A stretch of 35,055 nt of DNA from assembly GCF_028275115.1 (NCBI RefSeq), contig NZ_JAQCNH010000069.1, forward strand, positions 1 through 35,055. The letters run 5' to 3'. The notes below the pieces were generated by a model. It worked only from the letters and a program-made list of their open reading frames with translations, did no database searches and was not told the origin of the DNA. A program made the translations under genes and the position numbers. The stretch is from Halorientalis sp. (GTDB taxonomy: Archaea; Halobacteriota; Halobacteria; Halobacteriales; Haloarculaceae). Shown piece after piece: positions 12,939 through 22,159 of the stretch (positions are counted from its first letter, which is position 1; every line of letters starts with the position of its first letter).

Positions 12939-15536
12939 CTACCCTCCGTAGTCGCTCCCGACGACCTCCCGGATGCGTTCGGCGGTCACCGCACCGACAC
13001 CGTCGACCTCCTGGAGGTCCGCCTTGTTCGCAGTCATGACTGCTTCGACGGTGCCGAACTGTTCGAGCAGCGCGCGTGCGGTCACAGGTCCGACCTCCGC
13101 GATGGACGCGACGACGTACTCCTGTTGTTCCGGGAGAGTCTTCGACTGTTTCTCGCCGTGGACGCTCACTTCACGGTCGTCCTGTTCTTGCTCCCGTGTG
13201 GCGATCACCTCCAGCAGGTCAGCAGTGTCGTCTTCGTCGTCGGTCCGGAGGATGCTCGCGCCGAAGTCCACGACAAGGGAGGTCAGCGCCCCCCGGATAG
13301 CGTTGGGGTGGACGTTGCGCTCGCCGTAGAGGTCCTCGCCTTCGACGATTACGACCGGGCGGGCGTAGTGGCGGGTGGCGTCGCCGACCTGCTCGAACAT
13401 CGAGCGGTCCCCGCCGGTCAGTGTGTCGAGAAAGTCGCCCACAGTCTTCCGCTCGACTACGACCCGGTCCGAGAGAACGTAGTCGCCCACCGCCAACGTC
13501 TCCAGTCGAGTCTCGATTCCGTTCCGGGTCGAGAGGTCCCGGGCGATGGTCGAATCCAATTCACGCTGGTCGGCCACGACCTCGACCGCCTCGCCGTCGG
13601 GTTCGGCTTCGGCGACGACGCCATCGTCGCCGTCTCCGCCCCCACGGGACCCCTCCGTTTCGCCTCCACCAGCTGATATGTCGACCGTGCCGCATCCCGT
13701 TCCCTCGCCGGTTGCCGACCCGTCAGCGGTCGACCCGCCCGTCTCCGAACCGTCGACCGAGCGATCCGTTCCGTCGGCGGCGAACGCCGAGAGGCCGGAC
13801 TGTCCTGCAGTCTGACTCGACGACTGACTCGCTCCTCGGTTAGTCCGGTGGTCGCCGGCCGACCCCTTCATTTCGTCTCCAGTATCCGATATATCAGTCT
13901 CACTATCGTCGCCGGCGTCTGCGTAGTCGTCGAGTCTCGTCTCGTGAAGTTCGGACTCGATTTCGCCGGCCACGGATTTCAGGTCTCGCAACTCCTGTTC
14001 CATGCGCTTCTCGTCGTTCTGGGACTTCCAGAAGTAGGCCTCGTCGCGGGTATCCTCGGCCAGCAGGACGATCACGCGCCCCTCGGCCTGGCGGCCGGTT
14101 CGGCCTTTCCGTTGAATCGACCGGATTGCGGTGGGCACGGGTTCATAAAAGAGGACCAGATCGACCTCGGGCACGTCGAGTCCTTCCTCGGCGACGGAGG
14201 TCGAAACCAGCACCTCGAACTCGCCGGCCCGAAAGGCGTCGAGTGTCTCCTGTTGCTCGCTCTGTGTCATCCCGTCGCTGCCCTCGGTGTCGGACTGCCC
14301 GACGAACTTTCGAGTCTCGAAGTGGCCGCCGAGAAACTCGACGAGGGTCTCGGCGGTGTCCCGTGACTCGGTGAAGACGATGACACGCTCGCCGTCGTTC
14401 AGTCCGAGGGTCTCGGCCAGCAGGATGCGGGCCTGCCGGAATTTCGGGTGGAGGTCGTCGTAGTCCGTCGCGCGGCGCATCGCCTCTCGAACCTTGGGAT
14501 CGGACACCAGCCGTTGGTCGGCTTTGGAGGCCCCGGAGGCGCGGGCGGCCTGCTTCAGTCGCTCGAAGTACCGGCGTAGAGACTCCACACTCTGTGTCTC
14601 GACGTAGTTGACCGCGGTGTTGAGCTTTCGAATTTCGGCGTGGAGACTCATCCCCTTGTACCCCTCCGACTGGTCGTTGTTCATCAGCTCCCGGAGTTTC
14701 CCCTGGATCCGGACGAGTTCCTTCTCGGAAAGTTCCGGGCTGGTCTTGTTCGTCACGCCGAGCTGTTTGAGCTTCCCCAGCCGGTCCGAGATCACGTCGT
14801 TGAGGGCGTCCCGGACCTCGATCACCTCCTCTGGCAACTCGACACGCTTCCAGGTGAGGTCGGTCTCGTGGGTGTACTCGGCCACGTCGGCGTCGTCCTC
14901 GGTCATCACCGCTACCTCCCGAAGACCGAGGTTCTCACACACCTGAAGAATCGCCTCCTCGTCGCCGCCGGGGGAGGCGCTCATCGCGGTTACCAGCGGG
15001 TCGTCTGCGTCGTCGTGGTAGCGCTCGGCGATGTAGTTGTATGCGTAGTCGCCGCTGGCACGGTGACACTCGTCGAAGGTCAGGTGTGTCACGTCGGCGA
15101 GCGAGATGCGGTTGCCCACGAGGTCGTTCTCCACGACCTGCGGAGTGGCGACGACGACGCGGGCGTCGTCCCACAGGTCGGCCCGGTCGTCGGGGCTGAC
15201 CTCGCCGGTGAACACGACGACCTCACCGTCACCGGAGTTCGTCGAGCTCTGCTCGCCGGTGTCGGGTATTTCGAGGGCCTCGCGGTAGAACTCGGCGTGT
15301 TGAGTCACGAGAGGCTTCGTCGGCGCGAGAAAGAGGACCTTGCCCCCCGTCTCGTCGAGGCGGTCGGCGGTAACCAGTAAACTCACCGCGGTTTTACCCA
15401 GCCCCGTCGGGAGACAGACCAGCGTGTGGTCGTCGGCGGCGGTGTCGGCGAGTGTGACCTGGTACCGCCGGTCTTCCAGCAGCCCCTCGGCCAACAGGGG
15501 GTGTTCAACGTGTCCGACCTCGTCGGTCGCTGCCAT
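12939..15536 (-). CDS. hef: Hef helicase-nuclease (fork repair)
   Basis: An archaeal XPF/FANCM-like enzyme that processes stalled replication forks and branched DNA. It has 865 residues. The helicase half (1 to about 500) has Walker A PTGLGKTA (43-50), the DECH box FDECHRASGDYAYNYIAERY (D155-H158), and the late motifs TSVAEEGLDVPEVDLVLFYE and RKGRTGRQ. A disordered Gly/Ser/Thr/Asp linker (about 560-655) joins it to an ERCC4 nuclease domain with the catalytic VVERKTVGDF motif. A tandem helix-hairpin-helix follows (ALLEQFGTVEAVM and LQEVDGVGAVTAERIREVVG). All motifs look intact. The start MAATDEVGHVEHPLL lies about 28 bases after a weak box, AGCTTTACC. It is 7 kb from the origin and in the same window as both PolD subunits. 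Confidence 0.95.
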   Translation of the reverse strand: MAATDEVGHVEHPLLAEGLLEDRRYQVTLADTAADDHTLVCLPTGLGKTAVSLLVTADRLDETGGKVLFLAPTKPLVTQHAEFYREALEIPDTGEQSSTNSGDGEVVVFTGEVSPDDRADLWDDARVVVATPQVVENDLVGNRISLADVTHLTFDECHRASGDYAYNYIAERYHDDADDPLVTAMSASPGGDEEAILQVCENLGLREVAVMTEDDADVAEYTHETDLTWKRVELPEEVIEVRDALNDVISDRLGKLKQLGVTNKTSPELSEKELVRIQGKLRELMNNDQSEGYKGMSLHAEIRKLNTAVNYVETQSVESLRRYFERLKQAARASGASKADQRLVSDPKVREAMRRATDYDDLHPKFRQARILLAETLGLNDGERVIVFTESRDTAETLVEFLGGHFETRKFVGQSDTEGSDGMTQSEQQETLDAFRAGEFEVLVSTSVAEEGLDVPEVDLVLFYEPVPTAIRSIQRKGRTGRQAEGRVIVLLAEDTRDEAYFWKSQNDEKRMEQELRDLKSVAGEIESELHETRLDDYADAGDDSETDISDTGDEMKGSAGDHRTNRGASQSSSQTAGQSGLSAFAADGTDRSVDGSETGGSTADGSATGEGTGCGTVDISAGGGETEGSRGGGDGDDGVVAEAEPDGEAVEVVADQRELDSTIARDLSTRNGIETRLETLAVGDYVLSDRVVVERKTVGDFLDTLTGGDRSMFEQVGDATRHYARPVVIVEGEDLYGERNVHPNAIRGALTSLVVDFGASILRTDDEDDTADLLEVIATREQEQDDREVSVHGEKQSKTLPEQQEYVVASIAEVGPVTARALLEQFGTVEAVMTANKADLQEVDGVGAVTAERIREVVGSDYGG

Positions 15537-15647
15537 CGTTCCCGTCTAACCGACGATAGCGGGTAAAGCTTCGCGTACCGGGGTGGAAGTGAAGCGGGCC
15601 CGGACGGCGGCCGCCGAGTCGGTGTGTCTCCACGAACCCATGTCTTA

Positions 15648-15661
15648 GCACCCCGTGGTGC
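15648..15661 (+). promoter_or_regulatory. Small inverted repeat before the thioesterase gene
   Basis: GCACC-CCGT-GGTGC lies 12 bases before the ATG at 15674 and is followed by the ribosome binding site GGGAGG (15667-15672). It could form a leader hairpin or an operator; the evidence is symmetry only. Confidence 0.3.
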
Positions 15662-15673
15662 GAACCGGGAGGC

Positions 15674-16273
15674 ATGGCAGACGAACAGCGAGAGACGACG
15701 GTTGCCCTGCCGGGCGACGTGTACGAGCGACTGGGTGGTGACGACGAGGCGGTTGCGGAGACGCTAAAGACGCTGGCGGCCGACCACGCGGAGCTACAGC
15801 GGTCCATCGCGCAGTTCACCGACGAGGGTGGCGACCCACCGATGGGGGAGGGACAGGCCGCGACGATGGCGGCGCTGGCCGATTTCGGGCCGCCGGTCGG
15901 GCAGCTGCTGGGGTTCGAGCTGGAAGACGCCGAGCCGGGACGGGCGGTTCTGTCGCTCCAGCCCGGGCCGGAACACGCCAATCCGATGGGGACGCTCCAC
16001 GGCGGTGTCCTCTGTGACTTGGGTGACGCCGCGATGGGGTACGCGTACGGGAGTACGCTCGGCCCCGACGAGTCGTTCACGACGCTCGAACTCGACGTGA
16101 AGTTCCTGCGGCCGGTGTGGGACCAGCCCCTGACCGCGACGGCGACCATCACCCACGACGGTCGGACGGTCGGGCTGGTCGAGTGTGACGTGACCGGTCC
16201 CGACGACGAACTGGTCGCCAGCCTGGAGAGCGTCTGCATGACCCTCCGCGACGAGGACGCCGACGGCCGGTAA
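15674..16273 (+). CDS. PaaI-family hotdog thioesterase with N-terminal extension
   Basis: A probable acyl-CoA thioesterase of the hotdog fold; the substrate is unknown. It has 199 residues. The C-terminal ~130 (from ATMAALADFGPPVGQLLGFE) carry the PaaI signature NPMGTLHGGVLCDLGDAAMG, with the active-site HGG and the acidic residue on the following helix, then TTLELDVKFLRPVW, the conserved strand. The first ~65 residues form a charged helical extension (VAETLKTLAADHAELQRSIA) not found in short PaaI proteins. It might mediate oligomerisation or be a fused small domain. A clear GGGAGG precedes the ATG, and the gene is monocistronic as far as can be seen. Confidence 0.85.
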   Translation: MADEQRETTVALPGDVYERLGGDDEAVAETLKTLAADHAELQRSIAQFTDEGGDPPMGEGQAATMAALADFGPPVGQLLGFELEDAEPGRAVLSLQPGPEHANPMGTLHGGVLCDLGDAAMGYAYGSTLGPDESFTTLELDVKFLRPVWDQPLTATATITHDGRTVGLVECDVTGPDDELVASLESVCMTLRDEDADGR

Positions 16274-16495
16274 CCCGTCGCCACGGTCGACAGTCCGGCG
16301 AATCGAACTTCGAAACGTGCCGAGATACTAATGGCTGGAGCCGCCAGAAAGATAGTACACGAATGTCGGGAAATCGGGAGTCTCGGGCGTTGCTGCCGGG
16401 ATGTCGGCCGCCCGTAGTGGGCTGCCCTGTCTCGGCCCGACGCCACCCGGTCACGACCCGTCGCGGACAGCGGGGGACATCCCAAGTGATGACCG

Positions 16496-17110
16496 ATGCG
16501 TGACCTCGAGAGCCAGGACTGGACACGCCACGAGACGGCCCAGCACATGGCCGAGCAGATCTGTCTGGGGTTTCAGGCCCACGACCGGAAACAGCGGGAC
16601 GAGGCCATCGAGGCGTTCGGTACCGTCGATTCGCTCCAGTTCTCACACATCGATATCGAAACCGCGACGCACGCGGCGACAGCGTACGTCGAAGCCCTGT
16701 GGGCCAAAGACGACACCGAGGTCAACCAGATGGCCGACGGCGAGATTGACCCCGACAAGCTCGCGGACGCCGACTGGGAATCCGTCCGCGAGAAGTTCCG
16801 AGAACGGGCGTCCATCGTCGGTATGAACCCGCGGTATGCGGAACTGTCGACGACAGCCTGGCGCAACCACAAAACCGGCCGGGACTACTGGACGCCCATC
16901 CAACGAGCCCAGGCAATCGAGCTCCGCGCGGCGATGAGCGACGGGGAGTACCCGCGCAAGCCCCGATACGGACAGTCTGGGTTCGGGCCGGAGGCGGCCC
17001 GGTACGCACTGGCGGTCGAACTACACGACATGCATACGGACCGGCACTGGCAGCAGGCGACGGACGTGATGGTGCCATACTTCAAGTCGATACTAGAGGC
17101 GCATGACTGA
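16496..17110 (+). CDS. Unrecognised 204-residue protein upstream of a hybrid kinase
   Basis: I do not recognise this family. The protein begins MRDLESQDWTRHETAQHMAE and is soluble, probably all-alpha and rich in Trp, Tyr, His and Gln. Notable segments are YVEALWAKDDTEVNQMADGE, KFRERASIVGMNPRYAELST and KTGRDYWTPIQRAQAIELRA. Near the C-terminus, AVELHDMHTDRHWQQATDVM has several His and Asp residues that could bind metal, though no standard motif fits. Its last 8 bases overlap the start of the REC-PAS-kinase gene, so the two are surely cotranscribed and coupled. It may be a sensor partner or output of that kinase. The start is the ATG at 16496; the upstream region has no clear TATA box. Confidence 0.75.
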   Translation: MRDLESQDWTRHETAQHMAEQICLGFQAHDRKQRDEAIEAFGTVDSLQFSHIDIETATHAATAYVEALWAKDDTEVNQMADGEIDPDKLADADWESVREKFRERASIVGMNPRYAELSTTAWRNHKTGRDYWTPIQRAQAIELRAAMSDGEYPRKPRYGQSGFGPEAARYALAVELHDMHTDRHWQQATDVMVPYFKSILEAHD

Positions 17111-18692
17111 CGATACGCCGACCGGACTCTCACCCGGTCCTCTGGCCGACGCCACGATCACCAGCGACGAGAACGACGGGCAGGTGTCCATCCTGCACGT
17201 CGACGACGACCCGGACATGCTCTCGCTGTCGAAGACGATGCTCGAACGCCGGGACATCGACGTGACGACCCGGACCAGCGCCGAAGAGGGACTGGAGTTG
17301 CTCCGTGAGGCCGACGTGGGCTGTATCGTCAGCGACTACGAGATGCCACGGACCGACGGATTAGAGTTTCTGGAAGCTGTCCGAAAGGAGTACCCCGACC
17401 TCCCGTTCATCCTCTTTACGGGCAAAGGCGGCGAGGAGATCGCGAGCAAGGCCATCTCGGCCGGCGTCACCGACTATCTCCAGAAAGAACCCGACGAGGG
17501 CCAGTACACGGTGCTGGCGAACCGAATCGTCAATCTGGTCGAACAGTACCGTGTTAAGAAGGCCGTCGAGCAGACCCAGAAGCGGTTCAGCAGGCTCATC
17601 GAACACTCGACGGACGTCATTTCGGTCGTCAGCCCGGACGCGCGCTTCGAGTATCTCTCCCCGTCGGCCGAACACATCCTCGGCTACGAACCGAGCGAGA
17701 TGGTCGGCGAGTACATCTTCGATTACGCACACCCCGAGGACCGCGACGAGGCCATGGAGAAGTTCTTCGAGACTGTCAAACACCCCGACAAGCAGCCGAC
17801 CGTCGAGTTCCGGTTCAAACACCCCGACGGCTCCTGGCCCGTCCTCGAATCCCGGGGCCGAAACCTGCTCGACGACCCCGACGTGCAGGGGTTCGTCGTC
17901 AACTCACGGGAGATCACCGAACTCCGCGAGCACGAACAGAAGCTGAAACGACAGAACGACCAGCTAGAGGGTATCCGCAGTGCCGTCTCTCACGACCTGA
18001 AAAACCCACTGAACGTCGCCAGAACGACGCTCGACCTGGTCGTCGAGGATTTCGACGACCCCGACCGCCGCGACGATTTGCCCGACCACTTCGACCGCCT
18101 CGGCCGCGCACTGGACCGGATGAATGCCATCATCAGCGACATGCTGACCATGGCCCAGCAGGGCCAACGGGTGGTCGACCTCGAGCCGATAGAACTGTCG
18201 ACAGTCGCCCGCGCCGCCTGGGAGATGGCGGGGGACGACCACGCCACGCTGGAACTCGACGACGCGCCGACGGTCCAGGCCGACGAGAGCCGCCTCCAGC
18301 AACTCCTCGAGAACCTCTTCCGCAACGCCGTGGAGCACAGCGCCACGAGCGACCGCTCGCAGGCCCAGGCGGACTCCACCCAGCACGCGACGACCGACGT
18401 GACGGTCTCTCTGGGCACCACGACTGTGGTCGACGGCGACGACACACAGGTCGTCGGCCTCTACGTCGAGGACGACGGACCGGGGATTCCCGAGGATAAA
18501 CAGGAGAAAGTGTTCGAGTCCGGCTACTCCACCGCCGAGAGGGGGAGCGGCTTCGGGTTGGCCATCGTCGAGCAGATCGCCAGGGCGCACGGCTGGGCGG
18601 TCGATATCGCCGACCCCACCGGGGCCCAGGCAAACGCCGACTCGCCCGACACCGGCACGCGGGTCCTGATCAGCGGCGTGCGGGTCGAGTGA
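17103..18692 (+). CDS. Hybrid sensor: REC-PAS-histidine kinase
   Basis: A cytoplasmic two-component protein of 529 residues with no membrane segment. The receiver domain (about 28-145) has the acidic pocket VDDDPDM and phospho-acceptor D78 in IVSDYEMPRTDG, plus the late lysine in YLQKEP. A PAS domain follows (about 162-275; DVISVVSPDARFEYLSPSAE). The HisKA helix has H297 in SAVSHDLKNPLN. The HATPase has an N box (NLFRNAVEHS), a G1 box (VEDDGPGIPE) and a G2 box (GSGFGLAIVEQI). A low-complexity stretch of Gln, Ser, Thr and Ala interrupts the ATPase after the N box. All catalytic residues are present. Having the receiver at the N-terminus suggests it receives phosphate from, or is regulated by, another kinase. 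It overlaps the upstream unknown gene by 8 bases. Confidence 0.92.
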   Translation: MTDDTPTGLSPGPLADATITSDENDGQVSILHVDDDPDMLSLSKTMLERRDIDVTTRTSAEEGLELLREADVGCIVSDYEMPRTDGLEFLEAVRKEYPDLPFILFTGKGGEEIASKAISAGVTDYLQKEPDEGQYTVLANRIVNLVEQYRVKKAVEQTQKRFSRLIEHSTDVISVVSPDARFEYLSPSAEHILGYEPSEMVGEYIFDYAHPEDRDEAMEKFFETVKHPDKQPTVEFRFKHPDGSWPVLESRGRNLLDDPDVQGFVVNSREITELREHEQKLKRQNDQLEGIRSAVSHDLKNPLNVARTTLDLVVEDFDDPDRRDDLPDHFDRLGRALDRMNAIISDMLTMAQQGQRVVDLEPIELSTVARAAWEMAGDDHATLELDDAPTVQADESRLQQLLENLFRNAVEHSATSDRSQAQADSTQHATTDVTVSLGTTTVVDGDDTQVVGLYVEDDGPGIPEDKQEKVFESGYSTAERGSGFGLAIVEQIARAHGWAVDIADPTGAQANADSPDTGTRVLISGVRVE

Positions 18693-18695
18693 CGG

Positions 18696-19289
18696 TCAGA
18701 CCGTCGGCGCTAGCGCGATTCCGACGGTCATCGCACCCGCGACGAACAGCGGGATGGTCAGATTGTCGTCGATTACGTACCCTCTGAGTACGGGTTTCAC
18801 ACCGTCGGCCACCGTCGCACCCAGCCCACCGAGGAGGACCGCCGACGACGGCAGACCGAATCCAAAAAACGCGCTCGACCCGTAGGCCAGTCCGGTACTG
18901 ACCAGAAACATCGCGACGAGGACGCGCGGTCGCTTGACCGTCCGGAGTTCGTCGTCGCTGAGCAGGCCGGAAACCGGGTCTGCGAGCGTGAGAATAAGGA
19001 TAGCGGGGACGGCGATGGCAGGTCCGAACAGGAGTCCCGTTATCGACCCGCTGAACACGTACAGCGCGTATCCTGCCGGACTGTCCTGCTCGTACTCCCT
19101 GGTCAGTACGTCGTAGACGACCCACTGGAAACCGAAACTCAGTCGAGCCACTTCGAGAACAATCGTGAGCGCGAGTCCGCCGACGAGAACGTACCTGATT
19201 TGGGGCCACGTGAGCAGGTCCAGCAGGTAGAGTCCAGGCACCCCTGCACCGCTCGCGTGAACGAGTCGGCGTGCGGCCTCGTTGGCCAT
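18696..19289 (-). CDS. Dolichol kinase-like membrane protein
   Basis: An integral membrane protein of 197 residues with about six hydrophobic segments. It begins MANEAARRLVHASGAGVPGL, the RR..H..G start typical of dolichol/phytol kinase and CTP-using relatives (SEC59/VTE5). Conserved blocks are LTLADPVSGLLSDDEL, where the DP and adjacent acidic residues may bind CTP-metal, and LGGLGATVADGVKPVLRGYV. A polyprenol kinase role in making phosphodolichol for N-glycosylation or lipid salvage is family-based inference; specificity is unknown. Its ATG overlaps the glyS stop by one base (TGATG), making it the third gene of the CBS-glyS operon. It converges with the kinase gene, leaving 3 bases between stops. 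Confidence 0.8.
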   Translation of the reverse strand: MANEAARRLVHASGAGVPGLYLLDLLTWPQIRYVLVGGLALTIVLEVARLSFGFQWVVYDVLTREYEQDSPAGYALYVFSGSITGLLFGPAIAVPAILILTLADPVSGLLSDDELRTVKRPRVLVAMFLVSTGLAYGSSAFFGFGLPSSAVLLGGLGATVADGVKPVLRGYVIDDNLTIPLFVAGAMTVGIALAPTV

Positions 19290-21058
19290 CAGAGGTCGCC
19301 GATGGTCGTCTCGCCGGCCCGGAGGTCTGCGACGACCCCTGGCAGGTCGTCGACCGGGACGCGGGCCTGGGCCGTCGTGTCACGGTCGCGGACCGTCACC
19401 GTCCCGTCCTCCAGTGTGTCGTAGTCGACGGTCACGCAGTAGGGCGTGCCGACCTCGTCCTGCCGTCGATAGCGCCGGCCGATGGAGCCGGACGCGTCCT
19501 CGGCCACCTCGAAGCCGGCCTGGCGGAGTCGCTCGGCGACCTCGCCGGCCCGCTCACCCAGGCCATCCTTGTCCATCAGCGGGAAAACGGCGACCGTGGT
19601 CGGTGCCAGCTCCGGCGGCAGGGTCAGGACGGTACGGTCCTCGTCGGCGTCCTCGCCCGCGTCGTCACGTTCGAGCGTGTGCGCGAGTACGGTGTACACC
19701 AACCGGTCGACACCGAACGACGGTTCGACGACGTGTGGCGTGACGTGCTCACCGGCCTCGGTAACCTCCTCGATCGAAAAGCCGGTCTTCTCGACGGGGA
19801 CCGCGTACTCGTCGCCATCCACGTCGACGGTCACCGTGTCGTCATCGAAGGCAGTTCGGTCCCGCTCGGCCAGGTCCTCTAAGGCCTCGCCGACGGCGGC
19901 GGCGTCGCCGCCGAACTCCGGACCGAGGTAGCTCATCTCCGGGTCGACGGTGGCACGCTCGACGGTGATCGGGTCGTCGTACTGTTTGAAAATCGTGAAG
20001 TCGTCGTCGGCGTACTCGCCGTGTTTCGTGAGGTCGTAGTCGCCCCGATAGGCGAAGCCGGTGATCTCGATCCAGTCCGGGTCGGCCCCGGGAGCGCTGG
20101 TGTCGGCTTCCGCGTCCCAGCAGTCCGCGGCGTAGTGGGCGAGTTCGCCAGAGCGGTGCTGGCGGAACCGAAACCGGTCCATGTCTACGCCGATGCGCTC
20201 GTACCAGCCCTGGGCGACGCCCAGATAGTAGGCCACCCAGTCGCTGCCGACGACGCCCGCTTCGACGGCCTCCTGTACCGTGAGTTCGACCGGTTCGCCG
20301 TCCTCGTCGTCCTGTTGTGCTTCCGAATAGAGCGTGACCTCGACGTCCGCGACGGACTCCAGGTCGGGGTCGTCGGTCTCGGGGTCGACGAAGTGCTCGA
20401 GTTCGGCCTGTGCGAACTCCCGGAGCCGAACCAGTCCCTTGCGAGGGCTGATCTCGTTGCGGTATGCCGCGCCAATCTGGGCGACACCGAACGGTAACTG
20501 GCCGCGTGCATACTCTTTCAGCCGGGGGAACTCCACGAAGATACCCTGGGCGGTCTCGGGGCGCAGGTAGCCTGGCGACGAACTCCCGGGGCCGATCGTC
20601 GTCTCGAACATGAGGTTGAAGTCCTCGACCGGTTCACCCGCCAGTTCGGTGCCACACGAGGGACAGACCACGTCGTTCTCGGCGACGATCTCCTCGATAT
20701 CCGTGATGGCGATGGACTCGGCTTCCTCGATGTCGGTGTTGTCCTCGACGATGTGGTCGGCACGGTGGGAGGCCCCACACTCCGGGCACTCGACGATCAT
20801 ATCGTCGAAGCCGTCGAGGTGGCCCGAGGCTTCGAAGACGGGTTCGGGCATCACGTTGGGGGCCTCGATCTCCATGTGGCCCTCGCGCCGGACGAAGCGG
20901 TCGCGCCAGGCGTCTTCGAGGTTCTCCTTCAGGGTTGCCCCTTCGGGACCGTAGACGTAGAATCCGGAGACGCCGCCGTAGGCCTCGCTGGACCGGAAAA
21001 AAAAGCCCCGTCGCTTGGCCAGTTCCGTGAGTCGGTCGGCTGCTGTGTCGTCGGTCAT
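19289..21058 (-). CDS. glyS: Glycyl-tRNA synthetase
   Basis: Charges tRNA-Gly with glycine in the cytoplasm; a class II enzyme of the eukaryal/archaeal alpha2 type. It has 589 residues. The N-terminal motif is LAKRRGFFFRSSEAYGGVSG, followed by motif 1 (EIEAPNVMPEPVFEASGH). A zinc-binding insertion has CPECG and CPSCG pairs. Motif 2 includes LRPETAQGIFVEF, RNEISPRKGLVRLREFAQAE is the signature block, and motif 3 lies near EPSFGVDRLVYT. The last ~110 residues form the anticodon-binding domain (VAVFPLMDKDGLGERAGEVA to TVRDRDTTAQ). The ATG overlaps the preceding CBS gene's TGA by 4 bases (ATGA), and its own stop overlaps the next start, so it is embedded in a coupled operon. Confidence 0.96.
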   Translation of the reverse strand: MTDDTAADRLTELAKRRGFFFRSSEAYGGVSGFYVYGPEGATLKENLEDAWRDRFVRREGHMEIEAPNVMPEPVFEASGHLDGFDDMIVECPECGASHRADHIVEDNTDIEEAESIAITDIEEIVAENDVVCPSCGTELAGEPVEDFNLMFETTIGPGSSSPGYLRPETAQGIFVEFPRLKEYARGQLPFGVAQIGAAYRNEISPRKGLVRLREFAQAELEHFVDPETDDPDLESVADVEVTLYSEAQQDDEDGEPVELTVQEAVEAGVVGSDWVAYYLGVAQGWYERIGVDMDRFRFRQHRSGELAHYAADCWDAEADTSAPGADPDWIEITGFAYRGDYDLTKHGEYADDDFTIFKQYDDPITVERATVDPEMSYLGPEFGGDAAAVGEALEDLAERDRTAFDDDTVTVDVDGDEYAVPVEKTGFSIEEVTEAGEHVTPHVVEPSFGVDRLVYTVLAHTLERDDAGEDADEDRTVLTLPPELAPTTVAVFPLMDKDGLGERAGEVAERLRQAGFEVAEDASGSIGRRYRRQDEVGTPYCVTVDYDTLEDGTVTVRDRDTTAQARVPVDDLPGVVADLRAGETTIGDL

Positions 21059-21906
21059 CGGTAGAGTGCACGCAGGAGGTCGACGTCCTGAGCGACGCCG
21101 ACGAGGGTGTCGCCCGAGACGAGCGGAATCTGCTCGATGTCGTTGTCGATCATCAACTGGGCGGCGTCCCGTGCCGTCCGGTGCTTCGAGACCGTGACGA
21201 CCCCGCCGCTCATGAACTCTCGGACCGGTTTGGCGGGAATCTCGACGTTACGGGTCGGCATGTAGCTGTTGCCGACGGCCTTGACCGACTCCCACTTCCA
21301 GTCGTCGTCGTCGTCGGCGATGGACTCACCGGTGTCGGCTTCGCCTTCGACGACGCGGGCCACCTCGAGGATGTCGACTTCAGTGATGATGCCGTCCATG
21401 TCGCCCTCGTCGTCGAGAACGATCGCGTAGGGGACGCCCGCATGGGAGAGTTCCTGCTCGGCCATGGGCAGCGGGGCCTCGACGTAGACACAGTTGATCT
21501 CCCGGGTCGCGAGCCCACCGACCTCGCTGTCGCCGTCGACCTCACCCTCGGCGATGGCGTGGACCACGTCGGTGACCGTGACGATGCCTTCGAGTTGCCC
21601 GTCGACGACGGGGACGCGTCGGGCACCCTCGGTGACCATCAACTCCGCGACGTCGGTGAGGTCTGTGTCCGCCGTGGTGGTCGGCACCTCCTCGACCAGC
21701 AACGCGAGTTGGTCCTCGTCGGGCCGTTCGATCAGCGCGTCCCGGGAGACCAGTCCACGGAACTCCTCGCCCTCGTCGGTCTCGTTGATAACGGGAACCG
21801 AGGAGAATGCCCGCTCTTGGAGATACTCGAGGACGTCGTCACGCGTCCCTGGCAACTCGACCGTGACGACCGCTGAACGGGGCGTCATGGCGTCTGCGAC
21901 CTTCAT
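21055..21906 (-). CDS. Four-CBS-repeat protein
   Basis: A 283-residue soluble protein beginning MKVADAMTPRSAVVTVELPG. It contains four CBS repeats in tandem. The recognisable ends are SVPVINETDEGEEFRGLVSR, RRVPVVDGQLEGIVTVTDVV, PYAIVLDDEGDMDGIITEVD and EQIPLVSGDTLVGVAQDVDL. Such tandem pairs bind adenine nucleotides or S-adenosylmethionine and act as energy sensors; the ligand here is unknown. A short acidic linker (SIADDDDDWKWES) separates repeats 3 and 4. The frame continues 8 codons upstream, but MKVADAM matches the family start and GCATTAGTA lies about 30 bases upstream on the minus strand. It is the first gene of the operon with glyS and the dolichol kinase-like gene, so it may tune or report on translation, which is inference. 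Confidence 0.88.
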   Translation of the reverse strand: MKVADAMTPRSAVVTVELPGTRDDVLEYLQERAFSSVPVINETDEGEEFRGLVSRDALIERPDEDQLALLVEEVPTTTADTDLTDVAELMVTEGARRVPVVDGQLEGIVTVTDVVHAIAEGEVDGDSEVGGLATREINCVYVEAPLPMAEQELSHAGVPYAIVLDDEGDMDGIITEVDILEVARVVEGEADTGESIADDDDDWKWESVKAVGNSYMPTRNVEIPAKPVREFMSGGVVTVSKHRTARDAAQLMIDNDIEQIPLVSGDTLVGVAQDVDLLRALYR

Positions 21907-22086
21907 ATTGGGTGCATCTCCTGTCCGCACCTACTAATGCCTTCACATTGGCCCCGCCTCCCGGCGACCGATGCCGTTGCTACCCCCTGAACCGCTATCG
22001 GGCGCCGAGACGAGCAGACACGTCTTACCGGACCGACGCGAGCGGTCTGGCCTCGCTGGGTCGACACGAACTGCTCGGTCGCGTCA

Positions 22087-22131
22087 GGTCGACCCGAGCA
22101 ACCCGACCCGACGGACCGACCCGACCAGCAT
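22087..22131. repeat. CGACCCGA-rich simple repeat
   Basis: The unit ACCCGA recurs four times within about 45 bases (for example CGACCCGAGCAACCCGACCC). It lies in the 284-base gap between the CBS gene and the 54-residue gene. It may be slippage-derived; no function is visible. Confidence 0.4.
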
Positions 22132-22159
22132 CGTAAAGAGAACCACAATAATCCGGCAC

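Noticed and set aside
13649..13671. ACCCCTCCGTTTC in the hef linker, similar to half an ORB
   Set aside because: Only the G-string half matches; the second half (GCCTCCACC) does not, and the codons encode a simple Gly/Glu/Thr/Ser linker.
22087..22131. CRISPR-like repeats of CGACCCGA
   Set aside because: Units are too short and without unique spacers; a simple sequence repeat.
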